This document shows positions 55,401-62,673 of a stretch of 64,000 bases of DNA, piece after piece. The stretch lies in assembly GCF_963676935.1 (NCBI RefSeq), contig NZ_OY781470.1:992001-1056000 (forward strand). Reading direction: 5' to 3'. The translations under genes and the position numbers were made by a program. The stretch comes from Halarcobacter sp. GTDB taxonomy: Bacteria; Campylobacterota; Campylobacteria; Campylobacterales; Arcobacteraceae. A model generated the notes under the pieces. It saw only the letters and a program-made list of their open reading frames with translations. It did not search any database and was not told where the DNA came from. How positions within the stretch are numbered: the first letter of the stretch is position 1; each line of letters begins with the position of its first letter.

Positions 55401-56705
55401 TATTTTATTTAATTCATTCATCCTATGAACTATTGATTTTAATAATTCAACAGTATTTTGTCTCAAAGTTTTATCTAAACTTCTATCTTGAATTTTTTGT
55501 TCCCAAAATTTTCTGTATAAATCTTGTAAAGTTTTAATAGATATACAACTGTTATCGTTAGGGTATAGCTCTATAAAAATTGAAAAATGTAAAGGTGTTC
55601 TTAGTAATTCGACCAAAGTGTTATTTAATTTTGTAGACTCTTTGACATAAGATTTTAGTTTGTTACTAACATAGTCAAAATCTAATAGCTGTGTATTTAT
55701 AATGTTTGTGCCATCTAAATTTTTAAACAAGGGATCGTTTTTTAAGTCATATTCTCTAATAGAAACAATTACTTTCACATTTGAAATATATTTTAACTGT
55801 TCTATGAATTCTAAGATTATGTTAATCACTTTTTTATTTGATGACATTGTTAAAGATAGAGCATCAAGCTGGTCTATTAAAACAATGACTTTTTCTTTTC
55901 TTGCTAACTTTTTTATAGAAAGTAAAATGTCATTCACCCCAAAAAATGTAGATAATGACTTTTTATTCTCTATCTCAAACTGATCACTTTTAATGCTTAA
56001 ACAGGCTGTTTGATTTTTTATAAAACTACTTTGTATTCTACTTAATATTGCTGTTTTACCAATACCTGCTTTGCCAGTTAAAACTAGTAATTTATCATCA
56101 AAATTTTCACTATTTATAAAATCAGTTATTTGATTAATTTCAGGCATTTCAATAAAACTATTTTCAATATATAAACTTTCAGAAGAAAGCAATGTCACAG
56201 AGTTTTCTTGAAACTTATGTTTAATATCACTTTCTGATAATATATTTTTATCAAATATCTCTGGATAATGCTGTTTAGCAATATCCCAATGTTTTTCAAG
56301 TAAACCTTCAATCTCTTCCCAACTCCATACAATAACTGTAAATCCATATTGTATAGTTAAGTCTGTTGCTTTGTCTTGTAAAACTGTGTCTTGTTTAAAT
56401 GAATTTGCGAAAATGAAAGTATCAATATTAGAGAATTCAGCACTAGCTGACTTTACTTCAGTATCAATATCATCTAAAAGTTCTGCTTGAATCTTTTTAT
56501 CATCCCTAGCAATTATTTTATTTTTACATTGGTAAACTATTTGTTTTTCGTCTTTAGAAAAAGAGAGTCCATCTATACCATTTTGTTTCTGACCTTTTCT
56601 TCCATAGACTTGAAATTCAATACCATACTTTTCTACACATAAATCATTAACTAAAGATTCAAACTCTTTTTCATCTTTTAATGGTAAAAACTGATATTTA
56701 CTCAT
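52431..56705 (-). CDS. Large nuclease-STAND NTPase, Avs-like antiphage defence candidate
   Basis: A 1424-residue protein. The N-terminus (about 1-150) is an Mrr/Cap4-like PD-(D/E)xK nuclease: E16 in FESLV, D45 in NGIDG and Q59-C-K61 in VYQCKN. A STAND/NACHT-type ATPase follows (about 195-450): Walker A LTGKAGIGKTAIL, Walker B VIVLIDQLDAL and sensor-like VIVSIREYDL. A winged-helix end reads FFHQTFYDYVFARDF. The remaining 950 residues are helical-repeat-like. This order (nuclease, STAND, long sensor) is that of Avs proteins, which recognise phage proteins and degrade DNA. It stands alone, flanked by non-coding DNA, between housekeeping genes. The trigger is unknown. Confidence 0.7.
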   Translation of the reverse strand: MSKYQFLPLKDEKEFESLVNDLCVEKYGIEFQVYGRKGQKQNGIDGLSFSKDEKQIVYQCKNKIIARDDKKIQAELLDDIDTEVKSASAEFSNIDTFIFANSFKQDTVLQDKATDLTIQYGFTVIVWSWEEIEGLLEKHWDIAKQHYPEIFDKNILSESDIKHKFQENSVTLLSSESLYIENSFIEMPEINQITDFINSENFDDKLLVLTGKAGIGKTAILSRIQSSFIKNQTACLSIKSDQFEIENKKSLSTFFGVNDILLSIKKLARKEKVIVLIDQLDALSLTMSSNKKVINIILEFIEQLKYISNVKVIVSIREYDLKNDPLFKNLDGTNIINTQLLDFDYVSNKLKSYVKESTKLNNTLVELLRTPLHFSIFIELYPNDNSCISIKTLQDLYRKFWEQKIQDRSLDKTLRQNTVELLKSIVHRMNELNKIEVPKLYFEDEFEDEIALLLSRGILKEENKKISFFHQTFYDYVFARDFAQKDMSLYEYILTTTQDLTIREQFKQIIQFLRGTDEDKYLSELENILYSDEIRFHIKLLLISYLGSIESPTVEEFTFIQKLFKDKPDYEKYFIESWISSDWLIHLKEAGFFNTENFKKYNLQNRLETFVNKETDLVFDILDNCQCEEKIKNVSILNSLNRLDNWSNTSFKILKKYNSLLYEGDIHYYDLKKLYKRIYLLDQKYSINLFFNYLNNRIEEVDDHDKKELLDHDWYEIFEFLLEQKEIDILQRLLESIQKISNKFKSEYSKKDFLITDNIFDSGMWQHENLYTVWNLYLKTLKKVSQLAIDDKDSFLELIKPYQDTHYLALITFLIFGYSKDPKEYKNEILDLFTNVKLLEELSFRQDDGYKFALLLKKSFRLFDEKEQKEILNSIIQVNPEFENSYYPGRCHGTYKGEQKYKLLYQLEIDDIKKFGYFKKYQELQRKFHWYKLEKPHKSNNGWVGTPLSSDVYSKMSLSNWLQSMNVFDGTQSRKDKGFHLRGGKTEHHRQFEKDVTENPDKFFDFLLQLKSKNIHPDYLSAGLSGLIASNYNEEKVLQIIHLYSDIDDKWLKRTILKAIKYLISKNKFDVSLLDILESNKDIKYKGLVRDTTKFQTIHDHMSSSINSFEGDFAELLPLVYKYVFEDENAKKRVLDLIKDVIAKNIDFVIFGLLRTIGNIESVDKSLFTKLLVDLIEKDKIGQVAIYSLQNFHYLYMNKFVSKEEVVVYIRKCISFAKVVKDREDSSYINNLGMYLYFYYLNEDDGIFEKLLNEAIDSNPQVIHGVLHQIFEQEIHSKDKEKIEKSKQIILRFKNNEENDYFYTLDLVKMNGLNFIQDDFEFVKSLASSIHIKKDVKSFIEYLQNEYHADTNIAEKIFELLEELIQKIDSSKETGYYDSRPLIEFILELNTRTKSDEQKVKILDLIDKFLINDTLRFSTKSAIE

Positions 56706-57060
56706 GTTGTTTTTTGAATTCCCTATTGAATATTTGTGAATTTATTTAAATATATTTATGCAACCTAACTAATTATTAATAATATATAAAAACATCTAAT
56801 ATCTTAACATTAAAAATGTAAAGATATTAACTCAATTAAGCCTTAAATAGTCTAAATTTAGTGAAATACAAAATAATATAAGAAAAAGTAGAATATTTTT
56901 TATGTTAAATTATCAAGGTATATCCTTAATATCTTATCATTTTGTATGACTATTGGATGAAAATCTTAATAGTTTAGCAATATGATAAATATATTATATT
57001 GTGTTATTGTGTAACTATTATCAATATATTTGAGTGTGAATAAACTTTTACTGTACGTCT
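56706..57060. other. AT-rich intergenic region upstream of the STAND gene
   Basis: About 355 bp with no convincing gene on either strand. It is very AT-rich, like the flanking genome, and presumably contains the minus-strand promoter of the STAND gene. I see no strong repeats here, in contrast to the adjoining block. Confidence 0.6.
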
Positions 57061-57152
57061 TAACTTATTCCGACTTTCTTTTGTGAAAAAGAAAGTAGCA
57101 AAGAAACCATCCCACAGGTTTCGAAGGCGGAAGCTCCCCTCGCGCTTATTAG

Positions 57153-57249
57153 TTATCCCTTTTGAGTGCCTAAAAACTTGCTAAAATGTGCTCCCAGCAC
57201 ATTTTTTTACGCTTCAGACAGTTTAGTCACTTGTTTTCAAAAGAGATAA
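57153..57249. other. Nested stem-loop domain I
   Basis: TTATCCCTTTTGA (57153-57165) pairs with TCAAAAGAGATAA (57237-57249), 12 of 13 positions. Inside, GTG/CAC (57166-57168 with 57228-57230) and TAAA/TTTA (57171-57174 with 57222-57225) continue the stem. At the tip AAAATGTGCT-CCC-AGCACATTTT (57183-57205) is a perfect hairpin followed by TTT. Confidence 0.55.
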
Positions 57250-57375
57250 ATAAACACTCGGCTTCTCAAATGCGGGGATAGGGGATAATGACCTTTTCAT
57301 TTTTTGGTACCATTTTGTTTGGATTTGTGTAATACTCAAATAGTATGAGAAAGTTCAAGGCTAGGGTATTTTAGT

Positions 57376-57536
57376 CCAGACTTTGTTGAAGCCGGAAGTT
57401 TTCTAATTATTTTCGGAAAAGACCGAGGACCGTTCAACTGGATAAAAGGTACTGAATGTACCTTTTAGGAAGGCGTTCCGCAGGTCAGGAAATAATTATA
57501 AAACTGTAGGGAACTTTAGCTTCAACAACCGTCTGG
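57376..57536. ncRNA. Candidate structured RNA, nested stem-loop domain II
   Basis: Complementary segments nest in order: CCAGAC (57376-57381) with GTCTGG (57531-57536); TTGTTGAAGC (57383-57392) with GCTTCAACAA (57519-57528); AGTTTT (57397-57402) with AAAACT (57500-57505); AATTATTTTC (57405-57414) with GGAAATAATT (57488-57497). At the top are AAAAGGTAC-N5-GTACCTTTT (57444-57466) and GGAA-N4-TTCC (57468-57479). Such ordered pairing is hard to get by chance. It does not match RNase P RNA, tmRNA, 6S or SRP RNA motifs that I know. The transcribed strand is unknown. Confidence 0.5.
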
Positions 57537-57547
57537 TTGCTTTTTGC

Positions 57548-57654
57548 CATACTTTTTACAATTAAAAAGTATGAAAGCGTACTCACCTCTGTGAGTACAA
57601 GAGACTAAGAGGAGTGTCCAACTCCTCATTAATAAAAGATAATCTATCTTTTAT
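57548..57654. repeat. Row of four perfect hairpins before metF
   Basis: In order: CATACTTTTT/AAAAAGTATG (57548-57573), GTACTCAC/GTGAGTAC (57579-57598), GAGGAGT/ACTCCTC (57609-57627) and ATAAAAGAT/ATCTTTTAT (57632-57654). The arms differ in sequence, so this is not a simple repeat family. The last one sits directly after the metF stop and may be its terminator. Confidence 0.6.
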
Positions 57655-57657
57655 ATC

Positions 57658-58584
57658 CTAAGAATGTTTTTCTATTATAGCTTTTACTTCCTCCAAAAGC
57701 TCAATAGAAGCATCTATCTCAGCTTTCCTAATAGCAACACTCTCTATGTTACATCCAACAGGAATCCCTCTTTTTAATCCAAAAGTATATAACTCTTCAA
57801 AAATCTTTTTTGAGATTAAAATAGAATCACTTAAGATATCTCCTGATTCTTTTAAATCCTCTTCTAAATAGTTTGGAATACTAATCCCTAACCATTTCAT
57901 AAAATCAAGTGTTTTTTTACTTCCACAAGGAGTTAGTGTAAAAATAATAGGAACCATTGGAAGATTGTTCTCTTTTACATATTTTACATAATCAGTTAAA
58001 AATATTTTTGATGCTTCAACATCATATACACATTGAGTTATAAAAAACTCACAAGAGTTTTCTATCTTTGATGCAACTCTTAAATGTTCATCCTCTTTTT
58101 TCTTATGTCTTTCAGGAATAGCAATTCCTCCTAAGCATAGATTGTCATTTACTTCTCTTTTGAGTTTATATGCTTCTTTTAGAGTTAAAGGATTTTTTTG
58201 TTCATGTGAAGCAGCTCCAACAAATACTGAATGTACTTGTCCATCTTTTTTTGTAAAATCAAGCCATTTTGTAAATGTTTCAGTGTTATAGTTTCCTACT
58301 GCTCTATATACAATTCTTGGTGTTTTCAAATCTTGCAAATAGTTGTGTGAATATTCACAAGGGTCTATAGTTTTAATAAAAGGAAAAGGTCTTTCTTCAT
58401 CTGTTCTGTCTGATTCATCTTGGATATCGTAAAGTACTAAACCATCCACATCAAGTTTTGATATTCTTTCAGTATGTTTTTTAGCAATCTCTTTTATCTC
58501 TTCTTCTGTGTGGTTAACTTTTGGTGGTGTAATACCATATAAAACTATCCCTTTTTCTTTATTCCTAATTTTGTCTGTTAACAT
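57658..58584 (-). CDS. metF: Methylenetetrahydrofolate reductase family protein
   Basis: A 308-residue flavoprotein of the MetF TIM-barrel family, which reduces methylene-THF to methyl-THF for methionine synthesis. Supporting stretches are FFITQCVYDVEASKIFLTDY (the MetF FxxTQxxFD-like motif), KIENSCE and a PMVPIIFTLTPCGS region. The N-terminal GITPPK replaces the usual FEFFPPK, so it belongs to a divergent branch seen in Campylobacterota. It stands alone, with a 67-bp gap to the TonB-like gene upstream. Confidence 0.75.
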   Translation of the reverse strand: MLTDKIRNKEKGIVLYGITPPKVNHTEEEIKEIAKKHTERISKLDVDGLVLYDIQDESDRTDEERPFPFIKTIDPCEYSHNYLQDLKTPRIVYRAVGNYNTETFTKWLDFTKKDGQVHSVFVGAASHEQKNPLTLKEAYKLKREVNDNLCLGGIAIPERHKKKEDEHLRVASKIENSCEFFITQCVYDVEASKIFLTDYVKYVKENNLPMVPIIFTLTPCGSKKTLDFMKWLGISIPNYLEEDLKESGDILSDSILISKKIFEELYTFGLKRGIPVGCNIESVAIRKAEIDASIELLEEVKAIIEKHS

Positions 58585-58651
58585 TCAATATCCTAATAGT
58601 ATTTATAAAATTTTGTTATTTTACTTATTTTATAGTTAAAATTGTGTAAAA

Positions 58652-59437
58652 TCAATATGTTCTATAAGTAATAAAAAATCTTATTTTAGTTTTTACTTTT
58701 GGTCTTGGATAATCTTTATATGCAAATTCAATAGTTTCTAAAATTGATTTATCATAAAAAGAGTATCTTCCTTTTTGAACTATTCTCAAATCACTTATAT
58801 CACCATTTGGATAAAGATAAAATTCGACTATATTGTAATCATTTTTTTGTAGTTTTTCTGCAATTGGGGGAAATCTATAATATCTTCTAGTAATAACTAC
58901 AATATTCTTTAAATTGTTTTGGATAAATACCTTTTGTACATTTGTAAATTTATCATACTCATCTCCATAAGTTTTAATCTGTTTTTGAGTAAAAACATCA
59001 AGCATATTTAAATCAACTGGAACAGGATTACTTAACAAAAAGTTTTCAAGACTTCTATTTGGAATAGTTTTTCTTTTTTCTTGTGGTTTAATAGCAACTT
59101 TCTTTTTTGCTTTAAATTTCTTAACAACTTTTTTAGGTTTAGAAGAGGGGATTTTTTTAGCTTTTTTTATTGGTTGTTTTTTTTGTTGTGGAACTATTTT
59201 CTTTTTTTCTACAACTTTATAATTTTTAGGTTTAGGTATAGGTTTTATTTCTTTTTTAGGTTCTGCTTTAGGGACAACAACTTTTTTAGGCATAAGTTTT
59301 ACATACCTAAGAGTAGATTTTTTTTCTATTTTTTCCTCTTTTTTCTTTTTAGGTTCCTCTTTTTTTAATTCAATAGGTAGAAAAATAAGTAAGTGTAAAA
59401 TAATTGATAAAATAAAAGCATATATAATTGGTTTCAT
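58652..59437 (-). CDS. TonB-like energy transducer
   Basis: A 261-residue protein. One N-terminal TM (residues 5-22), a Lys/Pro-rich periplasm-spanning linker (about 25-125, many KKP and PKK repeats) and a C-terminal TonB-like domain (VEFYLYPNGDISDLRIVQKG, SILETIEFAYKDYPRP). TonB couples the proton-motive force to outer-membrane receptors. No ExbB/ExbD or receptor is nearby, so the partner is elsewhere, and a TolA-like role cannot be excluded. It diverges from hemL. Confidence 0.8.
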   Translation of the reverse strand: MKPIIYAFILSIILHLLIFLPIELKKEEPKKKKEEKIEKKSTLRYVKLMPKKVVVPKAEPKKEIKPIPKPKNYKVVEKKKIVPQQKKQPIKKAKKIPSSKPKKVVKKFKAKKKVAIKPQEKRKTIPNRSLENFLLSNPVPVDLNMLDVFTQKQIKTYGDEYDKFTNVQKVFIQNNLKNIVVITRRYYRFPPIAEKLQKNDYNIVEFYLYPNGDISDLRIVQKGRYSFYDKSILETIEFAYKDYPRPKVKTKIRFFITYRTY

Positions 59438-59534
59438 AACGGAATTATAGTAGAATAATGCTTTTAAAAAATAAAGAGAAATTTTTTATCATCCATATTT
59501 AGATATATGGCAGTTTAATATATAGGACGTAATA

Positions 59535-60818
59535 ATGTTTGAAAACTCAATCAAAGCTTATGAAGATGCAAAAAAAGTTATCCCTGGTGGAGTTGATTCT
59601 CCTGTAAGAGCATTTAAATCAGTTGGAGGAACACCACCATTTATTGATAGAGGTGAGGGTGCTTATTTAGTTGATGTTGATGGAAATAGATATTTAGATT
59701 TTGTTCAAAGTTGGGGACCACTTATTTTTGGTCATTGTAATGAAGATATTGAAAATGCAGTATTAGATACAGTTAAAAAAGGTTTATCTTTTGGTGCACC
59801 AAGTGTTTTAGAGACTCAATTAGCAGTTGAGATTGTAGATATGTATGACAATATTGATAAAGTAAGATTTGTAAGTTCAGGTACGGAAGCAACTATGTCA
59901 GCAATTAGACTAGCTCGTGGTGTAACTGGTAAAAACAATATATTAAAATTTGAAGGGTGTTATCACGGTCACTCTGATTCTTTATTAGTGCAAGCTGGTT
60001 CAGGACTTGCTACATTTGGAACACCAAGTTCTCCAGGAGTACCAGCAGATTTTACAAAACATACTATTGTATGTGAGTTTAATAATATAGAAAATCTAAG
60101 ACAATGTTTTAAAGATTCAGATGATATTGCTTGTATCATAATTGAGCCAATTGCAGGAAACATGGGATTAGTTCCAGCAAGTGAAGAGTTTTTAGCTGAG
60201 TGTAGAAAACTTTGTAATGAAAATGGAACTTTATTAATCCTTGATGAAGTTATGTCTGGATTTAGAGCTAGTTTAACGGGAGCTCATGGGGTAATAAATG
60301 TAAAAGCTGATATTATCACTTTTGGTAAAGTTATTGGTGCTGGTATGCCTGTTGGTGCTTTTGCTTCAACAAGTGATATTATGGAACAACTTTCACCAAA
60401 TGGAGCAATTTATCAAGCAGGAACATTAAGTGGAAATCCAGTAGCTATGGCAGCAGGTTTAACAAGTCTTAAAAAACTAAAAGCAAATCCAGAGATTTAT
60501 GATGAATTAGAAAGAAAGTCTAAAAAGTTAGTAAATGGATTAAAAGAGGTTGCAGACAAAAATGGTGTAGCACTTCAAGTTGACACAAGAGGAAGTATGT
60601 TTGGTTTCTTCTTTGCTGAAAAAATGCCAACTAATTTTAGTGAAGTAAGTAACTTATGTGATTTTGATAGATTTGCTAAATTTCATCATGAAATGATTAA
60701 AAAAGGTTTCTATTTTGCTTGTTCACAATATGAAGTAGGGTTTATGTCTACTGTAATTACTGATGAAGAGATTGATGCTTGCATTAATGCAGCAGATGAT
60801 ATTATGAAGAACTTCTAA
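59535..60818 (+). CDS. hemL: Glutamate-1-semialdehyde 2,1-aminomutase
   Basis: A 427-residue PLP enzyme of the C5 haem pathway that makes 5-aminolevulinate. Motifs: [32 protein letters not shown] (PLP phosphate site), [26 protein letters not shown] and the PLP lysine in [16 protein letters not shown]. Length and motifs are canonical. It heads a compact run with ppnP and atpZ (gaps of 10-12 bp). Confidence 0.97.
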   Translation: MFENSIKAYEDAKKVIPGGVDSPVRAFKSVGGTPPFIDRGEGAYLVDVDGNRYLDFVQSWGPLIFGHCNEDIENAVLDTVKKGLSFGAPSVLETQLAVEIVDMYDNIDKVRFVSSGTEATMSAIRLARGVTGKNNILKFEGCYHGHSDSLLVQAGSGLATFGTPSSPGVPADFTKHTIVCEFNNIENLRQCFKDSDDIACIIIEPIAGNMGLVPASEEFLAECRKLCNENGTLLILDEVMSGFRASLTGAHGVINVKADIITFGKVIGAGMPVGAFASTSDIMEQLSPNGAIYQAGTLSGNPVAMAAGLTSLKKLKANPEIYDELERKSKKLVNGLKEVADKNGVALQVDTRGSMFGFFFAEKMPTNFSEVSNLCDFDRFAKFHHEMIKKGFYFACSQYEVGFMSTVITDEEIDACINAADDIMKNF

Positions 60819-60828
60819 GGAGAAAACA

Positions 60829-61146
60829 ATGAGTTTTATTGAAAAAAATGTTGATTTGCTGAAAAAAGCAAATATCTATTTTGATGGAAGAGTTACAAGT
60901 AGAAACTACACTGATAGCGATGGAGTTATAAAATCACTTGGTATTATGTTACAAGGTGAATATACTTTTAATACAAAAGCAGCTGAAAAAATGGAAATAA
61001 TCTCTGGAAAAGTTGAAGTATTATTATCAGGTATGGAGAGTAATTGGGAAACTTATGAGGCTGGAGATATTTTTGAGGTTCCAGCTAATTCAAGTTTTGA
61101 AATAAAAGTTGAAGATATAACTGATTATTGTTGTACATACTTATAA
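60829..61146 (+). CDS. ppnP: Pyrimidine/purine nucleoside phosphorylase, DUF1255
   Basis: A 105-residue cupin. The PpnP pattern is clear: NIYFDGRVTSRNYTDSDG near the N-terminus, LGIMLQGEYTFNTKAAEKME, and the C-terminal cupin strands VPANSSFEIKVEDITDYCC. Family members phosphorolyse several nucleosides. It lies 10 bp after hemL with AAGGAGA upstream. Confidence 0.92.
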   Translation: MSFIEKNVDLLKKANIYFDGRVTSRNYTDSDGVIKSLGIMLQGEYTFNTKAAEKMEIISGKVEVLLSGMESNWETYEAGDIFEVPANSSFEIKVEDITDYCCTYL

Positions 61147-61158
61147 AATAGGAATATC

Positions 61159-61470
61159 ATGGAAAATAAAGAAGAGAATCAAGTTCCTAAACATAGAGGT
61201 AAATTACAAGCATTAGATAATTTATCTTTAGGTATATCTCTTGTTGCTGCCGTGGCAATTGGTTTTGGTATAGGTTATGGTTTAAAAGAACTAACTGGTT
61301 ATGAATGGACTTTATGGTTAGGTTTATTTTGGGGTATTGCAGCTGCTGTACTTAATGTCTATAAAGCATATAAAAGAGCTATGAAAGAGTATGAAGGTTT
61401 AGAAAATGACCCAAGATACTCTTATAGAGCAAAACACGGTGATAAATCTTTCGACGACGAAGATGAATAA
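61159..61470 (+). CDS. AtpZ/AtpI-like membrane protein
   Basis: A 103-residue protein with two transmembrane helices (about residues 20-43 and 50-72), a GIGYGLKELTG turn and a charged tail. The layout matches AtpZ/AtpI proteins that assist F-type ATP synthase assembly or ion transport. No atp genes are in the window. It overlaps the next gene by 8 bp. Confidence 0.75.
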   Translation: MENKEENQVPKHRGKLQALDNLSLGISLVAAVAIGFGIGYGLKELTGYEWTLWLGLFWGIAAAVLNVYKAYKRAMKEYEGLENDPRYSYRAKHGDKSFDDEDE

Positions 61471-62014
61471 TATTTTTAGATTTGCAAAGGTCTTTGTATT
61501 AGTTGACCTTTGCTTTATAATATACTGCTTAGTTTTTCAAGATTCCTTATGGCTTTTAAATACTCAAATAGCCTTTTTAGGTTCACTATTTGTCACGCTG
61601 GCTTCTTTTCTTTCATATAAAAGAAATGTAAGTAATAGATTATCAAACTTTGATTATTCAAAAGAGATAAAAGGTGATGATAGAGATAAAGTTGATGAGA
61701 TAGATGACCCTTTTGATTTATATAGTGAGTATGAAGAGATTCCCCAAGAGGAATTGACTCCTGAAAAAATTAAAGAGATAATCAAAGAGGAAAAAACAAA
61801 AGTTAAAAAGAATTCATTGAAAAATACAGTTTTCTCTGCTAGTGGCTTTGTTTCTATTTATAGAATCTTAGGTTATGGGGCTTTAGTTTTTGGATTTTTT
61901 GCCTTGAATAACAATAAACTACTTCTACCAATCCCATTTTTAATAGGATTGGCAATAGTACCAATTTCTGTTTTAGTGTCTAAACTTACTTTAAAATCAG
62001 GGGAAGATCAATAG
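61463..62014 (+). CDS. Membrane protein of unknown function
   Basis: A 183-residue protein. The start at 61463 (MNNIFRFAKV) overlaps the atpZ stop by 8 bp, giving translational coupling. Two N-terminal TMs (about 8-28 and 35-53), an acidic cytosolic stretch (about 60-115) and two C-terminal TMs (about 128-147 and 154-175). I do not recognise the family. Its 3' end overlaps the convergent gene by 29 bp. Confidence 0.65.
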   Translation: MNNIFRFAKVFVLVDLCFIIYCLVFQDSLWLLNTQIAFLGSLFVTLASFLSYKRNVSNRLSNFDYSKEIKGDDRDKVDEIDDPFDLYSEYEEIPQEELTPEKIKEIIKEEKTKVKKNSLKNTVFSASGFVSIYRILGYGALVFGFFALNNNKLLLPIPFLIGLAIVPISVLVSKLTLKSGEDQ

Positions 62015-62672
62015 TGATTTTATCTTCATCTTTTGTTACTATAAATGATGCATTTTCATCTTTATAGTCAAAAGTTGAGATATCACATTTACTATTAGAT
62101 AAAACCTCTACACTAATAATAGAGTGTTTTTCTCCCTCTATTCTAATATATTCACCAATTTTTAATATAACTGATGTTGTAAGCATTTCTGATGTATCAA
62201 AAGCATCATAAATAAGATTAAGTGCTTTAATAAACTCACTAGCATTTATTTTAAATTCTGGAATTGAAGGGTCATAATTTTTTATAAACCTTGCTTGAGA
62301 TTTAATTTTTTTACTAGATATTGCTAAATCAACAAGTGTAAATATATTTGTAATATTTGTGTTTTTAGTACTTAATTGTGAATCTTTTTTAACCATAGCA
62401 CTTTTATAAAGTTTCATATGGATTTCATCTTCATCATTATATTTAACTGTAATTGCATAAAAAGTATAGTTTTTTATAGATAAATCAATGTAAGTACTCT
62501 CTACACCATAAGTTTTTGGTGCATACTTTAATGCTAAATCAAAAAGCTCTTTTTGCTTAATTCTACTAAGCAAAAATTGAGCCTCATGATTAGAGTAAGT
62601 TAATTTTCCTGCTGAGGAAAAAGATATTATTGGGTTAAGGTCTAACTCAACCCATTCTTCGTAAAAGTTCAT
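61986..62672 (-). CDS. PAS-like N-terminus protein of unknown function
   Basis: A 228-residue soluble protein. The start WVELDLNPIISFSSAGKLTYSNHEAQFLL reads like a PAS-type sensor segment, and the later part (about 150-228) loosely resembles the beta-rich part of kinase-like folds, but no catalytic motif is visible. It starts 1 bp after the rpoD stop, so it is probably co-transcribed with rpoD. Tail-to-tail overlap with the membrane-protein gene is 29 bp. Function unknown. Confidence 0.6.
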   Translation of the reverse strand: MNFYEEWVELDLNPIISFSSAGKLTYSNHEAQFLLSRIKQKELFDLALKYAPKTYGVESTYIDLSIKNYTFYAITVKYNDEDEIHMKLYKSAMVKKDSQLSTKNTNITNIFTLVDLAISSKKIKSQARFIKNYDPSIPEFKINASEFIKALNLIYDAFDTSEMLTTSVILKIGEYIRIEGEKHSIISVEVLSNSKCDISTFDYKDENASFIVTKDEDKITIDLPLILK

Positions 62673-62673
62673 A

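Larger units (their letters stand above)
57061..57660. repeat. Non-coding block dense in inverted repeats, possible structured RNA or mobile remnant
   Basis: About 600 bp, visibly richer in G+C than its surroundings and without an open frame. Left edge: a perfect hairpin ACTTTCTTTT-GTGA-AAAAGAAAGT (57073-57096). Right part: CATACTTTTT-N6-AAAAAGTATG (57548-57573). Read on the minus strand, the latter is followed by GCAAAAAGCAACC, like the AGCAAAGAAACC that follows the left hairpin. The block is thus bracketed by similar hairpins in inverted orientation. Two nested stem systems lie inside. Identity is unknown. It ends at the metF stop codon. Confidence 0.6.

Noticed and set aside
57061-57660. 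The structured block as RNase P RNA, tmRNA, 6S RNA, SRP RNA, a tRNA cluster or a CRISPR array
   Set aside because: I could not find the conserved core motifs of these RNAs, a cloverleaf with a CCA end, or regularly spaced identical repeats. The hairpin arms all differ.
57061-57660. A retron or group II intron at this site
   Set aside because: No reverse transcriptase gene lies nearby and no domain V-like motif is visible.
52431-57660. A multi-gene defence island around the STAND protein
   Set aside because: Neighbours on both sides are housekeeping genes (speB, metF), and no toxin, methylase, Cas or second defence gene is visible.
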